This document shows, piece by piece, positions 7,620 to 14,403 of a DNA stretch of 15,159 nucleotides. Both the position numbers and the translations under genes were made by a program. The notes under the pieces are model-generated. The model saw only the letters and a program-made list of their open reading frames with translations, was not told the origin of the DNA and made no database searches. The stretch lies in the NCBI GenBank assembly GCA_039193385.1, contig JBCCWR010000053.1, positions 1 through 15,159 of the forward strand, in the 5' to 3' direction. The DNA comes from JBCCWR01 sp039193385 (GTDB taxonomy: Bacteria; Verrucomicrobiota; Verrucomicrobiia; Methylacidiphilales; JBCCWR01). Position 1 is the stretch's first letter. Every line of letters starts with the position of its first letter.

Positions 7620-8801
7620 TTATGCTTCAGAATCTTTAAACGAAAAGAACGTTACTGAGCCATCCTCTGAAGCTATAATGACATGTTGCCCGACAACAAC
7701 AGGACTGCTGGTGATTCTTGAACCGAGATCATAACTCCAATGCTCCTCACCTGAATCTAAATCGATACCATATAACCTTCCGTCATGGCTTCCTACAATA
7801 ACAAGATCCTTTGCAATAACTGCAGAACTATCCACATCACCCTGAGTGCTAAATTCCCATTTTACGGTGCCCTTGTCACGTTCTAGACAGTAAATCTTTT
7901 TCCCACGAGACCCAATGACAAGACTATCCTCACTTACGGCTGCAGAGGCAAAAAAAGGAAACTCACCAGCTTTAAATTCCCACAGAATTTTTTGCGTATA
8001 CAAGTCATAAGCCAGCAACTGATTTCCATAATGTCCTAAATAACCGACTCCATCCCTAATAGCAACTGATGAGGCCACATAAGAGTCGACAGGTACAAAC
8101 CCTAATTCTTTGCCTGTATTCAAATCAACTATGTACAGATTTGAATCACAACCGCCAAAGCTGACACGTCCATCTTGAGAGATCGCCGGCGTTCCATTGA
8201 CATAATTATCGGTTTCGAAAGTCCATACTGTCTCACCGCTCTCAGCTTCGAGACAATAGACATTGCTATCATAACTCCCAAAGACGACGCCATAAGACCC
8301 ATTCTTTAACTTTGCAAAATTAATTCCGCCTTTTACATCAGCTTCACTGGTAAATCTCCATTTCTCAGATCCATCAGTCTGGTCCAAGGCGTAAACTACT
8401 CCCAACCCATCTCCAAAGATAACAAGGTCAGCGACTAGAGCTGCTGCTCCTTCAATGCTATCTTCAACTTGGAATTCCCACAATAGTTCTCCTTCAGAAA
8501 GACTTAGAGCTACAAAGCGGCCACGATCTGAACCTAAAAAAAGCCGTCCGTTGGCAACCACTGCTGTGGACTTAACCGGCCCTCCCATATCATAACGCCA
8601 CTTGAGCTGAGGTGTTCCCACAAGCTCTAAAGCTAAAGCTGCATGCTGCTCCTGTCCGCCTCGAAAACTAGTCCAACTGTAACTCTCATAGTCTTCAACT
8701 TTTGGAGAAACACTGGTTTCTTCATTCTGTTTCGAACACTGAACTAAGAAAATGATGGACAATCCCGCAAGTACTAAGCCGAATTTACTTAGAGGATTCA
8801 T
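7620..8801 (-). CDS. PQQ-type beta-propeller lipoprotein (BamB-like)
   Basis: The 393-residue exported protein is built of repeated PQQ-like propeller blades. Recurrent units of the form 'G-x-x-x-W-x-F/Y' close each blade: LLWEFQ, EKWRFT, TVWTFE, ILWEFK, VKWEFS and EHWSYD, interleaved with VVFGSYDSNVYCLE, VIVGSHDGRLYGID and similar strands. The N terminus has a signal with a possible lipobox LVQC (Cys22); Gln at -1 is unusual for a lipobox. Length is almost that of E. coli BamB (392), an outer-membrane protein assembly lipoprotein of the same fold, but many bacteria have several such propellers, so the BamB role is not established. Real PQQ binding is also not implied. It lies 14 bp after the NADH dehydrogenase gene and is probably cotranscribed. 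AAGG sits directly against the ATG. Confidence 0.87.
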   Translation of the reverse strand: MNPLSKFGLVLAGLSIIFLVQCSKQNEETSVSPKVEDYESYSWTSFRGGQEQHAALALELVGTPQLKWRYDMGGPVKSTAVVANGRLFLGSDRGRFVALSLSEGELLWEFQVEDSIEGAAALVADLVIFGDGLGVVYALDQTDGSEKWRFTSEADVKGGINFAKLKNGSYGVVFGSYDSNVYCLEAESGETVWTFETDNYVNGTPAISQDGRVSFGGCDSNLYIVDLNTGKELGFVPVDSYVASSVAIRDGVGYLGHYGNQLLAYDLYTQKILWEFKAGEFPFFASAAVSEDSLVIGSRGKKIYCLERDKGTVKWEFSTQGDVDSSAVIAKDLVIVGSHDGRLYGIDLDSGEEHWSYDLGSRITSSPVVVGQHVIIASEDGSVTFFSFKDSEA

Positions 8802-8815
8802 CCTTAAAGTTTACA

Positions 8816-10087
8816 TCATTTCGCGGTTAAACCAGTGATAATTCTGGCCCCTCTCTGATATGTAAAATAAGCATATAACCACTGTAAAAGAACAGCGACC
8901 TTGTTGCGGAAACCGACAAGAAAGATAAGATGTACACCAAGCCAAAGAAGCCAAGCGACAAAGCCGTCTATTTTCAAAGGTCCGATTTGCGCAATAGCAG
9001 AAGAGCGCCCTATAGTCGCCATGCTACCTTTATCAAAATAAACAAAAGGCTCTCTCTTCTTATCTTTAGCGCCTTCGCCCTCAATATCCTGGCTAATAAG
9101 TTTAGACACGTGACTTCCCATTTGAATCGCCGCTGGAGAAACTCCTGGTACTTTCGTATTATTAGCATCAGTAAGTGAGGCGATATCGCCAATAGCAAAG
9201 ACATTTTCATAACCTGGTAGAGAACAGTCTGGCTCTACTAAAATGCGTCCTCCACGGTCGACAGGTATATTCAATTTTTTCGTAATGGGTGATGCTTGAA
9301 CGCCCGCTCCCCAAATAATATTTTCTGCTTCAATTACCTCATCCTCCAAATGAACTTTTTTCTCGGTAATATCTTTAACGGGCGAGTTCACGCGCACATC
9401 CACACCCATTTTTTCTAAAGACGCTTTGGCTTTTTCAGGAAGTGGGTCCGGAAATTGAGCAAGAACTTTAGGCGCAGCTTCGATGAGGATGACACGGCTC
9501 TCCACCGGATCTATATGATAAAAGTCCTTATTTATTACCTGGCGCGCTAGTTCAGAGAAAGCTCCAGCGGTTTCTACTCCTGTGGGACCTCCACCAATAA
9601 CCACCGTGGTCATCAACTTTTTCTGCTCCTCTGGGTCTTCACAAATCTCGGCTCTTTCATAAGCATGAAGAATATTGCGCCGAATCGTCCCCGCCTCTTC
9701 CAGCGACTTTAATCCGACTGTGTATTTAGCCCAATGATCATTACCAAAATAACCGCTTACTGCACCGAGGGCTATAATGAGATAATCATATTCCAGTTTA
9801 CGTGTTTTGAGGCTTACTTCTTTCTTCTCTAAATCTATCGCCTCAACATTATCCATGAGAATATCTAAGTCTTTGTCTACGTCTACGGTCGCGCGTAGCG
9901 GCTTGGCTATCTCAGGCATTGAAAGGCCCGCGGAAGCAACCTGATATAAAAGAGGCTGGAAAAGGTGGTGATTATTTCGATCAATAAGCGTAACATGACA
10001 TTTTGCTTTTTTAAGGCGTTTGGCACACTCCAGTCCTCCAAAGCCCCCTCCTAGAATTAACACACGTGGTTTATTAGTTGATTTCAT
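8816..10087 (-). CDS. Type II NADH:quinone oxidoreductase (NDH-2-like, FAD)
   Basis: This is a membrane-associated flavoprotein that passes electrons from NAD(P)H to quinone without proton pumping. The first Rossmann motif GGGFGG (13-18) binds FAD. The second GGGPTG (165-170) is in the NADH-binding domain. AIGD (298-301) is the usual FAD-contact motif, and SPAAIQMG (317-324) matches the conserved NDH-2 quinone-side motif. The C-terminal hydrophobic/amphipathic stretch (about 375-412, WLLWLGVHLIFLVGF) is the typical membrane anchor. Length 423 is normal. FNR-type NAD(P)/FAD oxidoreductases of other function share the fold, but the anchor and quinone motif favour NDH-2. The start ATG has CGGAG immediately before it with no spacer. 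The propeller lipoprotein follows after 14 bp. Confidence 0.93.
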   Translation of the reverse strand: MKSTNKPRVLILGGGFGGLECAKRLKKAKCHVTLIDRNNHHLFQPLLYQVASAGLSMPEIAKPLRATVDVDKDLDILMDNVEAIDLEKKEVSLKTRKLEYDYLIIALGAVSGYFGNDHWAKYTVGLKSLEEAGTIRRNILHAYERAEICEDPEEQKKLMTTVVIGGGPTGVETAGAFSELARQVINKDFYHIDPVESRVILIEAAPKVLAQFPDPLPEKAKASLEKMGVDVRVNSPVKDITEKKVHLEDEVIEAENIIWGAGVQASPITKKLNIPVDRGGRILVEPDCSLPGYENVFAIGDIASLTDANNTKVPGVSPAAIQMGSHVSKLISQDIEGEGAKDKKREPFVYFDKGSMATIGRSSAIAQIGPLKIDGFVAWLLWLGVHLIFLVGFRNKVAVLLQWLYAYFTYQRGARIITGLTAK

Positions 10088-10147
10088 CTCCGTCAGATTA
10101 AGTCTCTTTCTTTTTTTAGCAAAAAAATTAATACCTCTTATTTTATT

Positions 10148-10159
10148 AGCTAATTAGCT
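10148..10159. repeat. 12-bp AT-rich palindrome upstream of the NADH dehydrogenase gene
   Basis: AGCTAATTAGCT is a perfect palindrome 61 bp upstream of the NDH-2 start, within the 118-bp region between tonB and that gene. It could be an operator for the NDH-2/propeller operon. The region is very A/T-rich, so chance is a fair alternative. I see no convincing -35/-10 pair here. Confidence 0.35.
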
Positions 10160-10165
10160 TGGAAA

Positions 10166-10182
10166 ATGGATAAATGATCCAT
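10166..10182 (-). terminator. Weak hairpin after tonB, possible terminator
   Basis: Arms ATGGAT and ATCCAT (6 bp) enclose a 5-nt loop 24 nt after the tonB stop. Read on the minus strand, the stem is followed by TTTTCC. The stem is short and the T tract brief, so termination would be weak. Confidence 0.3.
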
Positions 10183-10205
10183 CTTCTTATTCGACCAGTC
10201 TTGCT

Positions 10206-10934
10206 TTAATCCAAAATAAAAGTCCAATAAAATGTCATTGTTTTAGCTTGTCGAATAAAGCGTGATCTTTTGATATCCCGAACCGCTGCTTCATCTAAAA
10301 CGGTATGTCCCGATGATCTTAGCACCGTAACCTGCTCTGCCTTACCCAAACTATTGATTCTTATTCTCACCAGGACTCTACCTTCAAGGCCCTTACGCTT
10401 TGCTGTAATAGGATAGGATTTATAGATACGTACGACATCAGATTTTTTTAGGGCAGCGGGTCTTCTAGCTATCTGGGCCTGACTTTTATTTTTTTTCTCC
10501 GGACGTGGTGTGACTTTTTTAGGAGGAAATCGGACAGGCTTTTTCGGTACTTCTTTGACAGGTGGCGTGACAACTTTCTCTTCCGCCTTAACGGGTTCAA
10601 CAAACTTTTCCTCAATGGCTAAATCATCAGGAACTTCAACTTTTTGTTCTTCAGGTTGAACTTCATCAGTCTGGATTTCCTGAGGCTGAATAATTTCTTC
10701 AGGCTCTTCTTCTACAAAAATTTCCTCTTCATTACTTTCAACTTCCAGTTCTACGGATGCTGCTAGTATAACCTCCGTAAAAACCGTACTATTGCCGATT
10801 TTATCGGATTCTTCAGATAGATCCTTACTATCTTCCTTAATTAAAATGCCTCCAAAAAGTAGAAGAGATAAATGAATGAGGATAGAGGCTAGAAGTCCTG
10901 ATAGGTAAGTAAGCTGATAATTCATAGCCCACAT
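10206..10934 (-). CDS. tonB: TonB energy-transducing protein
   Basis: This protein transmits proton-motive force from ExbB/ExbD across the periplasm to outer-membrane receptors. The 242 residues have the full TonB layout. A single N-terminal membrane anchor (about 10-32) has Ser17 and His21 in the S-x3-H arrangement conserved in TonB. A long Glu/Pro/Lys-rich periplasmic spanner (about 60-160) follows. The C-terminal TonB domain (about 170-242) contains YKSYPITAKRKGLEGRV and VLRSSGHTVLDEAAVRDI. The first half of the spanner is strongly acidic (Glu-rich) and the second half basic, more Glu-rich than typical Pro-Lys spanners. It starts 6 bp after the exbD stop, with Met4 as an alternative start. 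It is the last gene of the receptor-exbB-exbD-tonB operon and presumably serves the receptor encoded upstream. Confidence 0.93.
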   Translation of the reverse strand: MWAMNYQLTYLSGLLASILIHLSLLLFGGILIKEDSKDLSEESDKIGNSTVFTEVILAASVELEVESNEEEIFVEEEPEEIIQPQEIQTDEVQPEEQKVEVPDDLAIEEKFVEPVKAEEKVVTPPVKEVPKKPVRFPPKKVTPRPEKKNKSQAQIARRPAALKKSDVVRIYKSYPITAKRKGLEGRVLVRIRINSLGKAEQVTVLRSSGHTVLDEAAVRDIKRSRFIRQAKTMTFYWTFILD

Positions 10935-10940
10935 TTGCTT

Positions 10941-11369
10941 CTATGAAGTGTTGTCGACCACTTTTCTTGTGCGGATAATCAGTTTTGTCAGACCTCTTTT
11001 TTTAGCCAGATCAAACACTTCTACTACGCGGCCATACTCACATTGATAATCACCTTGTATGACAATGCGCATCTGCGGATCTTCACTAGCCTTCTGTAGA
11101 AAAAAACTGTCTAGTTCTTCGAGCGTCACAAGATCTTTGTAAAGATAGATAGAACCATCAGCTTGGATAGATATGGTTAGAGGCTTTTCCAGATCGGGCA
11201 GATCATGCGTTACATGAGATTGTGGAAGTTGCAGCTCTATCCCATGATTCTGCACCAGTGTCAAAGAGACCATCATAAACGTGGCCAACAAAAAAAACAT
11301 GATATCAATAAACGGAATGATTTCCAGACGTGCTCTTTTAATAGGTCGTGGAGATTGTAAGGTTGCCAT
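10941..11369 (-). CDS. exbD: ExbD-type biopolymer transport protein
   Basis: This is an inner-membrane component of the proton-driven ExbB-ExbD motor that energises TonB. Length is 142 residues, typical for ExbD. One transmembrane helix (about 18-40) carries the conserved proton-path Asp22 in the motif IIPFIDIMFFLLATFM, which is preceded by the usual basic cytoplasmic N terminus (PRPIKRARLE). The periplasmic domain ends with VIQGDYQCEYGRVVEVFDLAKKRGLTKLII, the ExbD/TolR C-terminal fold. It could in principle be a TolR, but the tonB gene 6 bp downstream and the receptor upstream favour ExbD. It lies 27 bp after exbB. Confidence 0.93.
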   Translation of the reverse strand: MATLQSPRPIKRARLEIIPFIDIMFFLLATFMMVSLTLVQNHGIELQLPQSHVTHDLPDLEKPLTISIQADGSIYLYKDLVTLEELDSFFLQKASEDPQMRIVIQGDYQCEYGRVVEVFDLAKKRGLTKLIIRTRKVVDNTS

Positions 11370-11396
11370 AGATTATCAGCCTGTAGATATTCTATA

Positions 11397-12017
11397 TCAC
11401 TGTTGATTTTGTCCAGAATAGGAACGCAATAAAATTTCCATGCGTGTCATGGCAGATTCAAACTGACGGCGAGCCTTATCCAGACGAGATGTCAAATAGT
11501 TCAAAGGAATAATGGCTGCTATGGCTACAAATAAACCAAAGGATACCGTGATGAGCGATTCTGCTATTCCCCCGGTAATAGTCATGGTTTTTCCGGCAAG
11601 ATCATGCCCGCCTACAATATCAAACGCGTGGATCATACCAATAACCGTACCCAACAGCCCCAGCAATGGACCCAGTGTGACGGCTGTGTCAAAAACAACC
11701 AACCCTCTGTTGTAGCGATCTAGTTGTGAGTTAGCCTGTTCCATCATGGCATCAGAATACGAAATACCCCGATGAACTAAACCCGCTGTTAACATACGGG
11801 CGATTCTATCCTGACACTGCAATCCATAATTTTCCGCTTCATCAAGACTGCCATGTTCGACAAGATTAAAGATATGTTGAACACTTTCATGATTAGCAAA
11901 ACGCGCTTCGCTAATCAAAAAAATGGCCCGCTCAATAAGCGAGCCAAGTGTGATGATTGATAATAACAAGATGGGCCACATAATAGGCCCACCTTTTATA
12001 AACAACTCTAAGATCAT
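11397..12017 (-). CDS. exbB: ExbB/TolQ-type proton channel protein
   Basis: This is the multimeric inner-membrane scaffold of the ExbB-ExbD motor. I chose the ATG at 12017, giving 206 residues that begin MILELFIKGGPIMWPILLLS, as in normal family N termini. The frame is open further upstream to 12200, but that extension lies inside the receptor's 3' end and looks like nothing. Three membrane helices are at about 11-32, 106-130 and 146-172. The family signatures are TAVTLGPLLGLLGTVIGMI and GGIAESLITVSFGLFVAIAA, which contain the conserved Thr/Gly/Ala pore residues. It starts 34 bp after the receptor stop and 27 bp before exbD. TolQ is the alternative, disfavoured by context (no tolA or tolB). 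Confidence 0.93.
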   Translation of the reverse strand: MILELFIKGGPIMWPILLLSIITLGSLIERAIFLISEARFANHESVQHIFNLVEHGSLDEAENYGLQCQDRIARMLTAGLVHRGISYSDAMMEQANSQLDRYNRGLVVFDTAVTLGPLLGLLGTVIGMIHAFDIVGGHDLAGKTMTITGGIAESLITVSFGLFVAIAAIIPLNYLTSRLDKARRQFESAMTRMEILLRSYSGQNQQ

Positions 12018-12051
12018 ATTTCCGTAACGTATCTCAGAAGTGTTTCCTTGA

Positions 12052-14166
12052 CTAGAATTTAGCCGAGAAACCGCCATAGAAGTTTCTGCCGTTGATGGGT
12101 TGAATACCATCACCACGAATACGGGCAAAATACTTCTCATCAAAGAGGTTGTTGACTCCGAAAAGCAAATTGAAGTTATCTTTGTAGACAGGCACTTCAA
12201 AATTTAGATCCCACACACAATAGGCAGGAATTTTAGCTATACCTACATCGTCATCTCGCTCATTAGCTGCATCCCAGTAACTTGATCCTACATAGTAACC
12301 CGTCAAATCAACCTTAGCTCCAGATTCATGTCTGTAAGAGGGTCCAAATTTGATGCTATAGTCAGGAGCATAAGAAGGTTCGTTCCCATCAAGAACTCCT
12401 GAGACAAATTCTGCTTGGAGGAATTCAGAGGCATAGAAAAGCTCAAAGGTACCGATGGTATCTTCAATAGAAGAATCAGCCAGAACATCTATTAAGTTAG
12501 TCATATTAATAGTAACGGCTAAATCCATACCCATAAACTCAGCATCTCCCGGGTCAGAGAAAATAGGGTCACCCGTGCCAGAGTCATTTGAGTCAACAAA
12601 GTCCTGAAAATCGATATAGAAGAGGCTAGCATCATAAACGATCCAGGAAGCTGGTTGACCTCTCACACCCAGCTCATAAGTAAATGTGTTACCAGGTCTG
12701 GTTTCAGGTTTCGCTGCTCCGCCACGAGACTGAAGCTGTCCATATTGCAAAGGTGCATAGCCTTGAGCAAAGTTGAAATAGGTTGTGTTTTCGTAGGGCA
12801 GGTCATATTCAAAGCCAATACCAAAGAGTGGTTCAAAATCAAATTGCTCTGTGTCATTACCGATAATCGCACCCGTTCCGTGGTTTGTTTCCAGATAGTA
12901 GCTAACAAAGTCCAAGCGTGCAGATGGCACGACACGGAAGTCTCCAATTTCAAATAGATTTTCCGCAAATACAGCACCATAAGTAGTTTCTCTTTTCTGA
13001 TGCTGTAAGGCAGGTAAGCCTTCTGTAGCTGTGGTGACAAAACCGACTCTGTTTCTACGTGTTGGATCGTCGGAATGGTAGACTGTGAATCCGCCAGTGA
13101 AGGTGGAGTCTATATTATCTGTAACTTCATATTCATGCATGAACCGTGTATCGTTACCGATAGAACGGAATAACCTATCGTCCACCGTGGTGTTCGATGT
13201 GCCACGGCGTGATAGACGCTGCTGGTAATGCGCGAAGGTTTTACTAACAACTCGAGTCGAGTCAGATATTTCATGGTCCAGCGTAACAGAACCAAAGTGT
13301 TTTCTAATAAACAAGCGATTATTTGGCGTAGTCACCTGAGTATCATCAGCAAGCCACTCTGCATACGATAAACGGCCTGGCTCACCTGTTTCAGAATCAT
13401 ATCCTGTGTATGAAAATTTTAGTTTTGTGCTATCGGACAATCTCCAGCCCAGCTTGATATTTCCATTAAACACACTGTAGTCATTATTTGAATCTCTAAA
13501 GCCATCTGCCTGACGATGATGGAACCAAGCTGAGTAATCGAAATCACCCTGAGTTCCAGCGATAGAATTGTAGGTTGAGACAAAGCCTTCGCTTCCAAAT
13601 AGATTAATTGTCTCTGCGGTAAATGGCGTATCCGCTGGAGGATCATAAGTGACAAAGTTAATAGCACCAGCAGGCTGAGGACCATATAGCAATGATGAAC
13701 CACCTTTAAATACTTCAACACGCTCAATGGCTGGTGTAGCAGGCAAGTAGTAAAGCGTAGGATAACCGAAGAGTGTAGATTGAATGGGTATACCATCTTC
13801 TAGAACTAACACATCTTGTGTTTCATGAGGCTCTCCGATACCGCGTAAAGTTAAGTTTACGATACTAGGGTCTCCCATCTCAGAGACATAAACTCCCGGT
13901 GTGCGGGAAAAAATCTTACGCACATCGTTGTCTGCAATTTCTGGAAGCGTATCTAGTTCTGTAAAAGTGGCTGTTTTACCAGCGTATATTTTACCCTCAC
14001 TGGGACTCTTAATAGGCGGAAAGCTTTCCCTTTCACCCTTTACGATTACCTCGCTGTCTGTTTCGACGTTAGATTCGCTTGTTTCTTGAGCGAAGCCTGC
14101 AACAGGATTCAGCAATGTTAGTATGCTTGTTATAGCGGTTACACCGCATAGTTTTAGTTTGTTCAT
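12052..14166 (-). CDS. FecA-like TonB-dependent outer-membrane receptor
   Basis: The 704-residue outer-membrane gated porin probably imports a ferric chelate. It has a signal peptide of residues 1-26 (ending GFA), a TonB-box-like segment EVIVKG (about 39-44), a plug (about 66-175) and a 22-strand barrel to the C-terminal Phe704. The plug sequence DGIPIQSTLFGYP, then VFKGGSSLLYGPQPAGAINFVT, matches the FecA/IrpA-type plug (YGPQ, then NFVT) rather than BtuB or CirA types. It lacks the N-terminal signalling domain of E. coli FecA, and there is no fecI/fecR, so control by an anti-sigma cascade is unlikely. Instead an AraC-type gene is divergent. It has the best ribosome-binding site in the window, AAGGAGG with a 6-nt spacer. 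It is the first gene of the operon with exbB, exbD and tonB. Substrate (citrate-like or siderophore) is not determinable. Confidence 0.93.
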   Translation of the reverse strand: MNKLKLCGVTAITSILTLLNPVAGFAQETSESNVETDSEVIVKGERESFPPIKSPSEGKIYAGKTATFTELDTLPEIADNDVRKIFSRTPGVYVSEMGDPSIVNLTLRGIGEPHETQDVLVLEDGIPIQSTLFGYPTLYYLPATPAIERVEVFKGGSSLLYGPQPAGAINFVTYDPPADTPFTAETINLFGSEGFVSTYNSIAGTQGDFDYSAWFHHRQADGFRDSNNDYSVFNGNIKLGWRLSDSTKLKFSYTGYDSETGEPGRLSYAEWLADDTQVTTPNNRLFIRKHFGSVTLDHEISDSTRVVSKTFAHYQQRLSRRGTSNTTVDDRLFRSIGNDTRFMHEYEVTDNIDSTFTGGFTVYHSDDPTRRNRVGFVTTATEGLPALQHQKRETTYGAVFAENLFEIGDFRVVPSARLDFVSYYLETNHGTGAIIGNDTEQFDFEPLFGIGFEYDLPYENTTYFNFAQGYAPLQYGQLQSRGGAAKPETRPGNTFTYELGVRGQPASWIVYDASLFYIDFQDFVDSNDSGTGDPIFSDPGDAEFMGMDLAVTINMTNLIDVLADSSIEDTIGTFELFYASEFLQAEFVSGVLDGNEPSYAPDYSIKFGPSYRHESGAKVDLTGYYVGSSYWDAANERDDDVGIAKIPAYCVWDLNFEVPVYKDNFNLLFGVNNLFDEKYFARIRGDGIQPINGRNFYGGFSAKF

Positions 14167-14172
14167 GTTTTT

Positions 14173-14179
14173 CCTCCTT
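14173..14179 (-). promoter_or_regulatory. Strong Shine-Dalgarno of the TonB-dependent receptor
   Basis: AAGGAGG on the minus strand sits 6 nt before the ATG at 14166. It fixes the receptor start and is the only full anti-16S match near a start in this window, which implies high translation when the operon is induced. Confidence 0.85.
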
Positions 14180-14210
14180 TTAGTAAGTGGAGTGAAATTA
14201 GCAAAGCTTC

Positions 14211-14239
14211 TAAATAAAATGCTTCTGGCAAATTGCTAA
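14211..14239 (-). promoter_or_regulatory. Weak candidate promoter of the receptor operon
   Basis: On the minus strand TTAGCA (14239-14234) is followed by a 17-bp spacer and TATTTA (14216-14211). Both hexamers are poor (four and three of six), as expected of an activator-dependent promoter. The direct repeats at 14243-14272 abut its -35. The -35 is part of an inverted repeat (TTAGCAA 14198-14204 / TTGCTAA 14233-14239). Confidence 0.35.
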
Positions 14240-14242
14240 ATA

Positions 14243-14272
14243 TTATCCCCATATTGTCATTTTTATCCCTAT
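14243..14272. promoter_or_regulatory. Tandem 10-bp direct repeats, candidate AraC-family activator site
   Basis: TTATCCCCAT (14243-14252) and TTATCCCTAT (14263-14272) differ at one base and are spaced exactly 20 bp, about two helical turns. AraC-family proteins, with two HTHs per monomer, typically bind such same-face direct repeats beside the -35. A related ACCCATATTG copy lies at 14339-14348, sharing CCCATATTG with 14248-14256. Confidence 0.5.
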
Positions 14273-14353
14273 TCATGCATCAATAGATATTTGTTACCTG
14301 TATGTGATAACCTACAAGTCACTTATTCTAAGTTATTTACCCATATTGATACT

Positions 14354-14381
14354 TTGACATTTTGAAATTGAGACTTATTCT
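14354..14381 (+). promoter_or_regulatory. Promoter of the AraC-family regulator gene
   Basis: A consensus -35 TTGACA (14354-14359), a 16-bp spacer and TATTCT (14376-14381, four of six). The -10 lies inside the Fur-like palindrome, so a bound repressor would block it. The predicted transcription start is about 14388, giving a leader of about 16 nt. Confidence 0.5.
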
Positions 14382-14385
14382 CAAT
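14367..14385. promoter_or_regulatory. Fur-box-like 19-bp palindrome
   Basis: ATTGAGACTTATTCTCAAT has perfect 7-bp arms around a 5-bp centre. Its core matches the 7-1-7 Fur consensus TGATAATnATTATCA at 11 of 14 defined positions. A second degenerate copy (AGTCACTTATTCTAA, 14317-14331) shares the 9-mer ACTTATTCT. Position over the regulator's -10, in a region serving iron-uptake genes, fits iron-dependent repression. Confidence 0.55.
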
Positions 14386-14403
14386 TATGTGCCTGAAAAA
14401 TTT

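Noticed and set aside
12018..12200. N-terminal extension of the exbB frame
   Set aside because: It overlaps the receptor's 3' end, which encodes a normal barrel terminus. The family N terminus begins at the ATG at 12017.
12655..13040. Frames of 100-125 codons overlapping the receptor gene on both strands
   Set aside because: The receptor frame is continuous and recognisable from signal peptide to C-terminal Phe; these are out-of-frame shadows.
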